DNA from: Luteibacter mycovicinus | GTDB lineage: Bacteria > Pseudomonadota > Gammaproteobacteria > Xanthomonadales > Rhodanobacteraceae | Length of the DNA: 64,000 nt | Direction of reading: 5' to 3' | Assembly (NCBI RefSeq): GCF_000745235.1 | Contig: NZ_JQNL01000001.1 | Coordinates: forward strand, 3,590,001-3,654,000 | Shown: one piece after another, positions 17,251 to 26,247 of the stretch | Numbering within the stretch: position 1 is the stretch's first letter | Layout: every line of letters begins with the position of its first letter | The notes under the pieces: generated by a model | Seen by the model: the letters and a program-made list of their open reading frames with translations, nothing else | Told to the model about the DNA's origin: nothing | Databases searched by the model: none | Translations under genes and position numbers: made by a program

Positions 17251-20200
17251 AACGTTTCAACGACATGTTCCGTCACGTGTGGCTGCGCACGGCGATCGGC
17301 ATCCTGCTCTGCGCGCTGTTGATCGCCTTCGGCGGACCCTATCTGGGAATCGGCGATCGCCAGCCGTTCGCCAGCGTGGCCGCACGCGTCATCGCGATCG
17401 TCGTGGTGGCGGCGGTGTGGATCGGAGTGGTGTTGCTGCGCCAATGGCTGGCGCGGCGTCGCGACCGGCGCATGGGCGATGCGCTGGCCGGCGAAGACGA
17501 CGCGCGACGCAAGGACGTCGACGCCCGCATCCAGGCGGAGCGGGACAGTCTGCGTGCGCGCTTCCTCGACGCGCTCGCCGTGCTGCGCAAGCGCCGCGAG
17601 GGTGGCGGCAAGCTGGAAGACCTGCCCTGGTACGTCGTGATCGGTGCGCCGGGCTCCGGCAAGAGCACCTTGCTCGAGCATTCCGGGCTCGACTTTCCCC
17701 TGGCCAGCACGGCGGGCAAGCAGTCCCTGGCCGGCGTCGGCGGTACACGCCAGTGCGACTGGTGGTTCACCGATCAGGCGGTGTTCCTCGACACCGCCGG
17801 CCGCTACACCACACAGGATTCCGATCCCGGCGTGGATGCACCGGCATGGCACGATTTCCTGCGTCTGCTGAGCCGGTACCGTCGTCGTCGCCCGGTCAAC
17901 GGCGTACTGCTCACGGTCAGTGTCACCGAACTGCTGACGATGGACGTGGCGGGGCGGCAACGTCTCGCCGACACGCTGCGCGAGCGTCTGGACGAACTGG
18001 GCACCTGGCTGGGGGTGACCTTGCCGGTCTATCTGGTCTTCACCAAGGTCGATCTGGTCGCCGGCTTCCTCGAAGCGGTCGACACGCTCGACGCCGCGGG
18101 ACGCGCACAGGTCTGGGGTGTGACGTTCACGCCGGAGCGCAGCCTCGACGGCGGTGCCTCGTCGCTGCTCGGCGGCGAGTTCGATGCGCTGCTGGAGCGC
18201 ATCGATGCGGGGACCATCGAACGCATGCACGCCGAACGTGACGTGCGCCGTCGCGCGAGGATACTTTCCTTCCCGCAGCAGTTGCGTCACCTGCGCGAAC
18301 TGGCGGTGCCGCTGGCCGCCGCCATCTTCAGCAGTCATGCCTACGGGCGTGCACCCGTGCTACGTGGCATGTACCTGACTTCCGGCACCCAGGAGGGCAC
18401 GCCGATCGATCGTGTGCTTTCGGTGGTCGGTCATTCGTTCGGTATCCGTTCGTCGGTCCAGGGCACCACGCGTTCGCCACGGCGTACCTTCTTCGTCGAA
18501 CGACTGCTCAACGACGTGATTCTTCCCGAGGCGGGTTTCGCGGGGTCGGACCCGCAGCGGCTGCGCCGTCGCCGCCTGGCAGAAGCCGGCGCCATCGCGG
18601 CGATTGCCGTGCTGACGGCCGGCTTGCTGATCGGCATGTTCACGAGCGCCGCGCGCAACGCGGATTTTATCGCCCGTGTCGACGAGGCCTTACGTGATTA
18701 TCCGGACGACTCGCGCGTGCCGGTGCCGTCGTCGTTGCGTCAGTACGATGCGCAGGCGTTGCAGCGGCTCGATCCACTTGGCCGCACCGAACAGGTGGCG
18801 GCGCAGGTACGCACGGAACGACAGTGGTCGATGCGCTTCGGCCTGTTCCAGGGCGACGCGTTGTTCGATGAAGTGCGTGCCGCGCACGTGCGCGAGATCA
18901 ATGCGAGCGTCGTACCGGGGCTGGCGCTGCAGTTCCGTGACGGCCTGCGCGATGCGGCGGGCGATCCGCAGCGACTCTATTACGTGCTGAAGGGCTACCT
19001 CATGCTGGGCCAGCCGGAGCACCGCGGTGGCGAAGCGCTGTCGTTGCTGGCACGCGAGCGCTGGCGTGAGGTATTCCCGGATGAGGACGGGCTGGCGGAT
19101 GCGCTCGAAGGACACTTCCGTCTGCTGTTCGACGGGCACGACGGGCTGCGCAGCTTGCCTGTCGACGTCGCGCTGGTGGAAGCGGCGCGTGCCTCGTTGC
19201 GCGCGGCGGACCTGGCGACGCTGATCTACGGCGGTCTGAAGCTCGACAGTGAGACGCGTCAGGACATGCCGGTACGCCTGGATCGCACACTCGGGCTGCT
19301 TGGCAATGTATTTCGTCGCCGTAGCGGTGCGCCCCTGGCCAGGCCGCTGCCGGCGCTCTACACGCGCCCCGTGTTCGCCAACCTCGTGCAGGAGGGCGGC
19401 AGTGCCGCGCTGGGCACGCAGGGCGGGATCGCCAAAGCGGTGGATCGTTTCGTGAAGGATGACTGGGTGTTCGGTGCGACGACGGCGGATCCCCTGCGTC
19501 GTGCCTCGCTCGTCGCTCAGGTGCAGACGCTATACGTCGCCGACTACATCCGTGCGTGGGACAAACTCATCGGCGACCTGCAGTTGCAGCCGGTGACCAA
19601 CGTACAGGAAGCCAGTGGTGTGGCGGCACGCCTGGCCGGGCCGGGGTCGCCGCTGAAGGCCTTGCTGATGCTGGTCCGCGACAATACCAGCGATCTGCTG
19701 CGCCAGGCCGCACCGGACGGCGGCGGCAAGGTGGCGACGGTGGCCGAACGCCGGGTGGTCGACCGGGTGAAGAGTCGCAGCGAGATTGCGCGCGTGATCG
19801 CCGAAGGCAGCGCACCGGCCGAGCGTGCGACCGTTCAACGTCCCGACGCGACCATTTCCGATCATTTCGCCACGCTCAATCAGTTGACCGATGGCACGCC
19901 CGGCAGCATGCCGGTGGATCGCGTGCTCGGTGTGCTGGACCAGATGAGCAAGACGTTGCTGACGCTGCGGCCGGGCGTGGACACCTTCGGACAACCCGAC
20001 CCCGCTCTGGCGGTGGCGCGGCAGGAGGCCGGTCAGTTGCCTCCGCCGCTCTCGACGTGGCTGGGCAGTCTCGTCGGTTCGAGCCAGAGCCTGGTGAGCA
20101 AAGGCGCCGACGGCGCGCTCGCCGATGGGTTCCGTCAGGCGGCGGGCGGGGATTGCTCACGCTTCGTGCAGGGGCGCTATCCGTTCGCGGCAGAGAGCCG

Positions 20201-20798
20201 ATCCGACATCCCGGTGCAGAACTTTGCCGAGCTGTTCGGTAACGGGGGGCGCTTCGACACCTTCTTCAAGCAGACGCTCGCGCGCGCGGTCGACAGCAGT
20301 GGCAGCACATGGACGTTCCGCGACGCGGATGGTGCCCGCTCCGGCGGCGCCGTGCTGGCGCAGGCGCAGCTCGCCGACGCGATCCGGCAGGCGTATTTCC
20401 GCGACGGCCCCGCGCCACAGGTCGGCTTCACGCTGTCGATCACAACGCCGCCGGCCGGTATCGGTCGCCTGCTGGTGGAGATCGACGGCCAGAAGTTCGA
20501 GTACAAGGCGGGCGAGGACAGCGCGCCGGTCGCGATGCGCTGGCCGGGACCGACGCCGGGAAGCACGCGCGTCAGCGCCTGGGACACCGCCGGCAATCCG
20601 CTGCCGGTCCTCGAGTACCCCGGCGAGTGGGGCTGGTTCCACGCACTCGATGCCGCGTCGCTCCAGCGGCGTACGGAGACCCGCTTCGGTGCCAGCTTCG
20701 GCTTCGGCAGCGTGCGGGCCAATGTCGACATCGAGGCGTCCAGCTTGCGCAATCCGTTCGGCGACACCAGCGTGCGCCGCTTCCGGTGTCCGACATGA
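17247..20798 (+). CDS. tssM: TssM (IcmF) inner-membrane core protein
   Basis: This 1183-residue TssM has two N-terminal transmembrane helices (about 14-30 and 45-65), then a cytoplasmic GTPase-like domain with Walker A GAPGSGKST (133-141) and a nearby VFLDTAGRYT switch segment. A third helix (about 445-466, AAIAVLTAGLLIGMF) is followed by a long periplasmic part with the IcmF-related C-terminal beta domain. The ATG at 17247 is fixed by the 4-base overlap with tssL; the same frame stays open upstream but only as antisense-like shadow. The stop overlaps tagF as ATGA. Confidence 0.96.
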   Translation: MKRFNDMFRHVWLRTAIGILLCALLIAFGGPYLGIGDRQPFASVAARVIAIVVVAAVWIGVVLLRQWLARRRDRRMGDALAGEDDARRKDVDARIQAERDSLRARFLDALAVLRKRREGGGKLEDLPWYVVIGAPGSGKSTLLEHSGLDFPLASTAGKQSLAGVGGTRQCDWWFTDQAVFLDTAGRYTTQDSDPGVDAPAWHDFLRLLSRYRRRRPVNGVLLTVSVTELLTMDVAGRQRLADTLRERLDELGTWLGVTLPVYLVFTKVDLVAGFLEAVDTLDAAGRAQVWGVTFTPERSLDGGASSLLGGEFDALLERIDAGTIERMHAERDVRRRARILSFPQQLRHLRELAVPLAAAIFSSHAYGRAPVLRGMYLTSGTQEGTPIDRVLSVVGHSFGIRSSVQGTTRSPRRTFFVERLLNDVILPEAGFAGSDPQRLRRRRLAEAGAIAAIAVLTAGLLIGMFTSAARNADFIARVDEALRDYPDDSRVPVPSSLRQYDAQALQRLDPLGRTEQVAAQVRTERQWSMRFGLFQGDALFDEVRAAHVREINASVVPGLALQFRDGLRDAAGDPQRLYYVLKGYLMLGQPEHRGGEALSLLARERWREVFPDEDGLADALEGHFRLLFDGHDGLRSLPVDVALVEAARASLRAADLATLIYGGLKLDSETRQDMPVRLDRTLGLLGNVFRRRSGAPLARPLPALYTRPVFANLVQEGGSAALGTQGGIAKAVDRFVKDDWVFGATTADPLRRASLVAQVQTLYVADYIRAWDKLIGDLQLQPVTNVQEASGVAARLAGPGSPLKALLMLVRDNTSDLLRQAAPDGGGKVATVAERRVVDRVKSRSEIARVIAEGSAPAERATVQRPDATISDHFATLNQLTDGTPGSMPVDRVLGVLDQMSKTLLTLRPGVDTFGQPDPALAVARQEAGQLPPPLSTWLGSLVGSSQSLVSKGADGALADGFRQAAGGDCSRFVQGRYPFAAESRSDIPVQNFAELFGNGGRFDTFFKQTLARAVDSSGSTWTFRDADGARSGGAVLAQAQLADAIRQAYFRDGPAPQVGFTLSITTPPAGIGRLLVEIDGQKFEYKAGEDSAPVAMRWPGPTPGSTRVSAWDTAGNPLPVLEYPGEWGWFHALDAASLQRRTETRFGASFGFGSVRANVDIEASSLRNPFGDTSVRRFRCPT

Positions 20799-21379
20799 CG
20801 CGGGTACTCGTAGGTTTCCACGGCAAGCTGCCCTGCGCGGGAGATTTCGTGCAGCGCCGTCTGCCGGTCGGCTTCGTGGATCGCTGGGATACCGCGATGC
20901 AGGCGGCACTGGCCGGTATCGCCGAGGCGCTGGGCGAGGGCTGGAAGGACCGCTTCGGCGCGGCGCCATCCTGGCGATTCGTTCTGGCCGCACACGTATG
21001 CGGGCCGCTGGCGTGGGCCGGTGTCATCGCGTCTTCGCACGACCGCGTCGACCGGCCGTTCCCGCTGATGCTCGGCGCCCCCGTGCCGCGCGGACAGAAC
21101 GGATGGCCGCGGCCGCCTCGTCCCGCGTGGTTCCACGCGCTCGACGCCGCGATGGAGCGCTCGCGTGATGCGGTCAGCGTGTCGATCTTCGACGCGGTGG
21201 TCGCCATGCTTCCCGAGCCGGTCGCGGGCCAGCACGATCTGCCCCGCATGCCCGACCACGCGCGAAGTCTCTGGTGGCGGGACGATGTTCCCGGTGACGG
21301 CATCGCCATGTCGGGTCTTCCCGGTGTTCCCGATTACCTGCGCCTGCTCGGCGTCGACCGCCTGGAGCCTTTCGCGTGA
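20795..21379 (+). CDS. tagF: TagF, T6SS regulatory protein
   Basis: This 194-residue protein has the TagF N-terminal signature GFHGKLPCAGDFVQRRLP (family: GK-P-GDFV-R), followed by the conserved SWRFVLAAHVCGPLAWAGV and SHDRVDRPFPLML segments, and SLWW near the end. TagF is a negative post-translational regulator in Pseudomonas, acting against Fha. Here it lies with pppA and ppkA in a coupled regulatory block (ATGA with tssM, GTGA with pppA). Confidence 0.93.
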   Translation: MTRVLVGFHGKLPCAGDFVQRRLPVGFVDRWDTAMQAALAGIAEALGEGWKDRFGAAPSWRFVLAAHVCGPLAWAGVIASSHDRVDRPFPLMLGAPVPRGQNGWPRPPRPAWFHALDAAMERSRDAVSVSIFDAVVAMLPEPVAGQHDLPRMPDHARSLWWRDDVPGDGIAMSGLPGVPDYLRLLGVDRLEPFA

Positions 21380-22107
21380 GCATGCCCTATGTATCCGCCG
21401 GCCGGACGGAGACCGGCCATGTGCGTCGTCACAACGAGGACGCGATCCTCGTCGCCGAAGAACGTGGCCTCTGGGCCGTCGCCGATGGACTCGGCGGCCA
21501 CAGCGCCGGCGACGTCGCCAGTTCGCTGATCACCGAGCGGCTGCGCGCGTTGCCTCTCGCGCACGACGTGACCGACACGATGGACGCGGTCGAAGACGAA
21601 CTGCTGCGCATCAATCAGCGTCTGCGCGCGCTCGCCAGCGACAGGCGCGTGGACGCCGTCGCCTCGACGGTGGTGGTGCTCGTACATACGCGCGATCTGG
21701 TGGTGGTCGGCTGGGTAGGCGACAGCCGGGCGTACGCGTTTGAAGATGGACGTCTGTGGCAGGTGACCCACGACCACGTGCACGGCGACCGCGCCGACGA
21801 GACACGTTTCGGCGCCCAGACGGCGCAGAAAAACGCCGGTGCACTGACGCGCGCGGTCGGCGCGGAAGATCACCTGTTTGTGGACTGGGTGGTCCATCCG
21901 CGCCGTCCGGGCACGTGTTTCGTGCTGTGTTCGGACGGCATCAACAAGGAGCTGACCGATGCGGAGATCGAGGTGCACTGCCGGCGTCATTCCGACCCGG
22001 CCGGCCTGATCGATGCGCTGGTCGGTACGGCATTGAATCGCGCCGGCAGGGACAATGTATCCGCCGTGGCGATACGACTGGACGATTACGAGGAGTCGCA
22101 CCCATGA
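21376..22107 (+). CDS. pppA: PppA, PP2C-type Ser/Thr phosphatase
   Basis: This 243-residue PP2C-family phosphatase has the metal-binding motifs HVRRHNEDAIL (about 15-25), VADGLGGHSAGDVAS (35-49), GWVGDSRAYAF and the terminal RDNVSAVAIRL. It is expected to reverse PpkA phosphorylation of TagH/Fha in the cytoplasm. The start is GTG at 21376, overlapping the tagF stop as GTGA. An ATG two codons later is an alternative. Its own stop overlaps ppkA as ATGA. Confidence 0.94.
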   Translation: MSMPYVSAGRTETGHVRRHNEDAILVAEERGLWAVADGLGGHSAGDVASSLITERLRALPLAHDVTDTMDAVEDELLRINQRLRALASDRRVDAVASTVVVLVHTRDLVVVGWVGDSRAYAFEDGRLWQVTHDHVHGDRADETRFGAQTAQKNAGALTRAVGAEDHLFVDWVVHPRRPGTCFVLCSDGINKELTDAEIEVHCRRHSDPAGLIDALVGTALNRAGRDNVSAVAIRLDDYEESHP

Positions 22108-24872
22108 CGCAGCCTCCTGGCGACGACGAAACTCGCGTGCTGCCGCTGTCGCCGTCGGCACCGACCCGCGCGGACGACGACGATGATGCGACGGTGTTCA
22201 AGCCGCTGCATGCCCAGGCCGGTGACGGCGCGGCATCGTCCGCGGCTACGACGGCATCCGCATCGCAGGGCACCGGCGATACCTGGCGCCGCATGTCCGG
22301 CATGGCCGAAGGCGAGCGCATCGCCGTCGGCAGCCTGCTCAAGGGTCGTTTCCTCATGGAGCGCGAACTCGGGCGTGGCGGGATGGGCGTGGTGTACCTG
22401 GCGCGCGATGAGCGCAAGGTCGAAGCACGCGACCGCGATCCGTATGTCGCGATCAAGGTGCTCAACGACGAATTCCGCAAGCATCCGGACGCACTGATCG
22501 CCTTGCAACGCGAGTCGCGCCGTGCGCAGCATCTGGGCAACGACCACATCGTCCGTGTGTACGACTTCGACAAGGACGGCAGTAACGTCTTCATGACGAT
22601 GGAGTACGTCGAGGGCGACGACCTGCGCACGGTCATCCGCTCGCGCGCGCGTGACGGTATGCCGTTCGATCAGGCGTGGCCCCTGATCGACGGTATGGGC
22701 GAAGCGCTGTCCCGCGCGCACGCGGCGGGTATCGTGCATTCGGATTTCAAGCCGGGTAACGTGATGATCACGCCATCCGGCGTTGCCAAGGTGTTCGACT
22801 TCGGCATCGCGCGCGCGGGTCAGATCGGCCTCGAAGCGGCCGACGACCGCACCGTTTTCGATGCTGGCACGCTGGGTGCGATGACCCCCGCATACGCCAG
22901 CCTGGAGATGCTCCAGGGTAGGTCGCCGACCCCCGGCGACGATGTGTATGCGTTCGCCTGTGTCGTGGTCGAACTGCTCACCGGGCGCCACCCTTTCGAC
23001 AAGGAAAGCGCGGAAGAAGCCATGAACGCGGGGCGTCGTCCGCCCGCGGTACCGGGACTGGACAAGCGCCAGTACAAGGCGCTCTGTGACGGGCTGGCGT
23101 TTACGGCGGATAAGCGCACGCGCGACATCGGCGACCTTCTGGCCGGCCTGCGCAAGCGGCGCTGGCGCGAACGTGCGACGCCGTGGCTCGCCGGGGCGGT
23201 GTTGCTCACGGTGGTCGCGGTGGGCTTCGCCTGGTATGGCGCGATGCGGATCCACCAGCAGCATGTCGTCGACACATTGCGGCGTTTCGGCCCCGGTCAG
23301 GCGGACGGTTTCCGCAACGAAGACGACGCGCGCGTCGCCCTGGCGGCGCTCGATGGCGACGAGCGTCGTCGCGTCGTGGTCGATGGCGCGGACGCCATCG
23401 ACGGTTTCCTCGTCCGGCTGGTGGCGAACGACTGGGATCCCGCGCATGGCCGCTACGACTACGCGGGGGCCCAGGAAGCGTTCCGTCTGCGCGGTGAACT
23501 GAAGACCTTCGCACCGCGTCTGGACCGTCGCCGCGAAGAGGTGGCGCACGAACGCGACGACGCGCTCAATCGACTGGATACATCACTGAGCCAGGCCATG
23601 CTGGCCAATCGGCTTACCGGCAGCGGCGACGACGCGGTACCGGCCATCCTGACCAGGATCCGCGCCATCGATCCCGCGAGCCCCTTGCTTTCCAGCCCGG
23701 AGCTGAAACTGAAACTCGCCGCGGTCGCACCGGCGTCGACCGCTGCGCCACCGCCCACGTCGCCTGATATCCGCGCCGCCGAGCAGGCGTCGAGGCTGGA
23801 GTCGCTGCGACGCGCTTCCGCGGCAGGGGATCTCGACAAGGCCAGCGACAGCTTTCGCCAGCTCCGCGCGACGCAGGACGGCACGGGAAGCGTGAACGAC
23901 GAAGCCGCCGATCTGCTGGCGCACGCCTATCTGGGGGCGGCCCGTGCCGCCTGCGCCGCCGGGCATTGGAAAGAAGCGGCCGATCGTATCGCCGCGGGCG
24001 TTACCCAGCTTCCGGGGCGCGCCGACCTGGCCGCCGCGAACAATCGCTACCAGCTGGCGCTCGCGGTGATGACGGCTGCCAGAGCGCCGACCGTCACGGC
24101 GGCCGATCAGGACGGATTGCGTAAGCGGGTCGAAGCGATGGGCAAGGAGGATCCGGAAGGCCTTAAGGATCTGGAAGCGGCCATGGCCGCGTCGAAAGCG
24201 CTTCCGGACGGCTCGCTGGCCAATGTGGTGAAGAAACTGCGGACGGTGGCGCCGGTCGCCGATCCATGCGCACTGCGCGGGCTGGCAGGCAGCGGGCGCG
24301 AATGTTTCGACACGTTTTCCGCTGGCGCCCACGGCCCGGCCATGGTCGTCGTACCTCGTGGCCGCAAGCCGTTCGCGATGATGCGTACCGAGGTACACAT
24401 CGCCGATCTCGACCAGTTCTGCCGTGCCACGCGGACGTGCGCGATCAAGAAGGACAACCCGCTGACCGATCCCGCGCGCTCGATCGACGCGGCCTTCGCC
24501 CGCCGCTATGCGGCGTGGCTGTCGCAGGTCAGCGGGCACGTGTATCGCCTGCCTAGCGAAGACGAGTGGCTGCTGGCCGCGCGGGCGGGCGAGAACTGGG
24601 ATGCGAAGGAATCCAACTGCGGCGCTTCGTCATCGGGCCTGGGACGGCTGATGCGCAGCGACGAACTGACCAGCAAGGGCATCGTCAATCCATGGGGACT
24701 GATCGATATGACCGGTAGTGTCTGGGAATGGGTGACCCGCGGCGACGCGCTGGTGGTGCATGGTGGCAGTTTCCGAAGCGGTCCGGCGGTCTGTTCCGTC
24801 GCCAGCGTGCGCCCGAGCAACGGCTCGCCGGAACGGGATGTCGGCTTCCGGCTGGTGAGGGACATCAAATGA
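22104..24872 (+). CDS. ppkA: PpkA-type Ser/Thr kinase with C-terminal FGE/sulfatase-modifying-like domain
   Basis: This 922-residue membrane kinase is expected to trigger T6SS through phosphorylation of TagH. The glycine loop is LGRGGMGVVYLARD (89-102), the catalytic loop is HSDFKPGN (212-219, instead of HRD), and DFG is at 232-234. A transmembrane helix lies at about 361-380. The periplasmic part has coiled and TPR-like helices, and the last 180 residues are a formylglycine-generating-enzyme-like fold with LPSEDEWLLAARAG, WGLIDMTGSVWEW, HGGSF and the end GFRLVRD. Catalytic Asp and Lys are intact, so the kinase is probably active. It is coupled by ATGA to both neighbours. Confidence 0.93.
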   Translation: MTQPPGDDETRVLPLSPSAPTRADDDDDATVFKPLHAQAGDGAASSAATTASASQGTGDTWRRMSGMAEGERIAVGSLLKGRFLMERELGRGGMGVVYLARDERKVEARDRDPYVAIKVLNDEFRKHPDALIALQRESRRAQHLGNDHIVRVYDFDKDGSNVFMTMEYVEGDDLRTVIRSRARDGMPFDQAWPLIDGMGEALSRAHAAGIVHSDFKPGNVMITPSGVAKVFDFGIARAGQIGLEAADDRTVFDAGTLGAMTPAYASLEMLQGRSPTPGDDVYAFACVVVELLTGRHPFDKESAEEAMNAGRRPPAVPGLDKRQYKALCDGLAFTADKRTRDIGDLLAGLRKRRWRERATPWLAGAVLLTVVAVGFAWYGAMRIHQQHVVDTLRRFGPGQADGFRNEDDARVALAALDGDERRRVVVDGADAIDGFLVRLVANDWDPAHGRYDYAGAQEAFRLRGELKTFAPRLDRRREEVAHERDDALNRLDTSLSQAMLANRLTGSGDDAVPAILTRIRAIDPASPLLSSPELKLKLAAVAPASTAAPPPTSPDIRAAEQASRLESLRRASAAGDLDKASDSFRQLRATQDGTGSVNDEAADLLAHAYLGAARAACAAGHWKEAADRIAAGVTQLPGRADLAAANNRYQLALAVMTAARAPTVTAADQDGLRKRVEAMGKEDPEGLKDLEAAMAASKALPDGSLANVVKKLRTVAPVADPCALRGLAGSGRECFDTFSAGAHGPAMVVVPRGRKPFAMMRTEVHIADLDQFCRATRTCAIKKDNPLTDPARSIDAAFARRYAAWLSQVSGHVYRLPSEDEWLLAARAGENWDAKESNCGASSSGLGRLMRSDELTSKGIVNPWGLIDMTGSVWEWVTRGDALVVHGGSFRSGPAVCSVASVRPSNGSPERDVGFRLVRDIK

Positions 24873-25192
24873 CGGCATGGGAGCGGAGCGTCAATCGCGA
24901 GCTGAGCGACCTCAACGACGCCCACAGTGCGGCGCGTATCGATACGCCTGAGTATCGTCGTCGGCGCCGTGCGCTGCTCAATGCGACGTTGCGGCAGGAG
25001 GGCACGGCATCGCATACGTTGCGCCGCCCCGCCGCGGCGACGTCCCTGAGCATCCGCGCCGTTCGCGACATGCCGACGCGCCGCGCGATGGTGCGCTCGC
25101 GGCGAAGTCTGCGCGGCATCGCCTGGTGGGTGGGCGCGGGGGTCGTGGGTGCTGGAGCGGTCGTCTGGCTGCTGCTGTTTCCGCCATTCTGA
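24869..25192 (+). CDS. Small membrane protein at the end of the T6SS operon
   Basis: This 107-residue protein overlaps the ppkA stop as ATGA. The N-terminal half is charged (about residues 1-45, ELSDLNDAHSAARIDTPEYRRR). A basic region follows, and then one C-terminal transmembrane helix (about 86-104, WWVGAGVVGAGAVVWLLLF). I recognise no family. Position suggests it works with PpkA or the TssLM complex. It ends 17 bases from the convergent tssA stop, with no terminator visible between them. Confidence 0.75.
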   Translation: MTAWERSVNRELSDLNDAHSAARIDTPEYRRRRRALLNATLRQEGTASHTLRRPAAATSLSIRAVRDMPTRRAMVRSRRSLRGIAWWVGAGVVGAGAVVWLLLFPPF

Positions 25193-25209
25193 CGCCGGAT
25201 CCACACACG

Positions 25210-26247
25210 TCACGGGTTTTCGTCGTCCCCCGCCAGCGACTGGAATTCGGACAGGCCACCCGGCGCGAGCGTCCGCAGCAATTCCGCGAAACTCAGTCCC
25301 ACCAGGCGACTGGCGCGGCGGAGTAAAGGCGGTACGGGACTCGACGGCTCGTGCCGCGCATACCACGCGCAGATCTCTTCGAGCATCCGTAGTACGTCGT
25401 CGGTGTTGCGCACGGGACCGCGTGCGGCGACATGCTCCGTCTCCGGACGGATGGCGTCGCCTTCTCCCGCGGCCTCCGCGTCCTGGCTGGCAAGGGCTTC
25501 CGGTGCACGCGACGCGACCTGTGCACGCAGGAACAGATGCAACTCACGCAGGTCGCGTTCGAGCGTGTCGAGGTCGGGGCCGGCACCTGGCGTGCGCATC
25601 TCGAACACGTGTCCGATCGCCTGTACCTGTGAGACGGCCTCAGCAATCGCAGCGTCCGTCGCCAGCAGTTCCGCGATGTCGACGTGCTGCACGACGGCGT
25701 CGACGATCTCCTGCGAGACCGCCCCGTCGTCCGCCGTCGGTGCGTCGCCCGGCTTCAGCGTTCCGTTGAGCAGACGCAGGTCGCGCAGGGAGAATGCTCC
25801 GATGCGTTCGGCGCGCAGGAGTGGGGTACCGCGCAGATAGCCAGCGGTGCCATCCACCGCCGAGAGCGACGCGAGCGCATTGATCCGCTCGGTCGGATCG
25901 TCGCCGTCGAGGCGCGGGTGCACGTCGTCCCAGTAGCGCTGAAGCAACCCGGCGATGAGGCCGATGCTCGCCGCCCAGGCTACGACACCGGCGGTCTTCA
26001 GCCGTGCGTTGCCCAGGTGAACGGCGACCCGCAGATCGTGCGTACGCCCGGCGACCTGTTCGGCCTGTCGCGCGACGTCGCGCCAGTCGGGTTCCTCGGC
26101 CTGCTTCACGGTATCGCCGATCGCGCGCTCCGGCCGGGGTGCCGCCAGGCTTTCCAGCGTGAGGAAGGCGGCGTCGTATTCGAGATTGGGGCCGCATGGC
26201 GCTTCGGCGTCCAGCGGTTCCAGCAGGTGATCAGTGGTATCCGTCAC
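25210..26247 (-). CDS. tssA: TssA, T6SS assembly cap/priming protein
   Basis: This 345-residue TssA has the ImpA-type N-terminal domain, with the signature PLDAEAPCGPNLEYDAAFLTLE, PDWRDVARQAEQV and THDLRVAVHLGNARLK. The C-terminal region is helical. I chose GTG at 26247 because a GGAG ribosome-binding site lies 7 bases before it and the product begins just ahead of the conserved domain. The frame stays open 82 codons further upstream, but that part only shadows the LysR gene. The start lies inside the last codons of the LysR gene (17-base overlap), so the two are probably co-translated. Confidence 0.9.
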   Translation of the reverse strand: MTDTTDHLLEPLDAEAPCGPNLEYDAAFLTLESLAAPRPERAIGDTVKQAEEPDWRDVARQAEQVAGRTHDLRVAVHLGNARLKTAGVVAWAASIGLIAGLLQRYWDDVHPRLDGDDPTERINALASLSAVDGTAGYLRGTPLLRAERIGAFSLRDLRLLNGTLKPGDAPTADDGAVSQEIVDAVVQHVDIAELLATDAAIAEAVSQVQAIGHVFEMRTPGAGPDLDTLERDLRELHLFLRAQVASRAPEALASQDAEAAGEGDAIRPETEHVAARGPVRNTDDVLRMLEEICAWYARHEPSSPVPPLLRRASRLVGLSFAELLRTLAPGGLSEFQSLAGDDENP

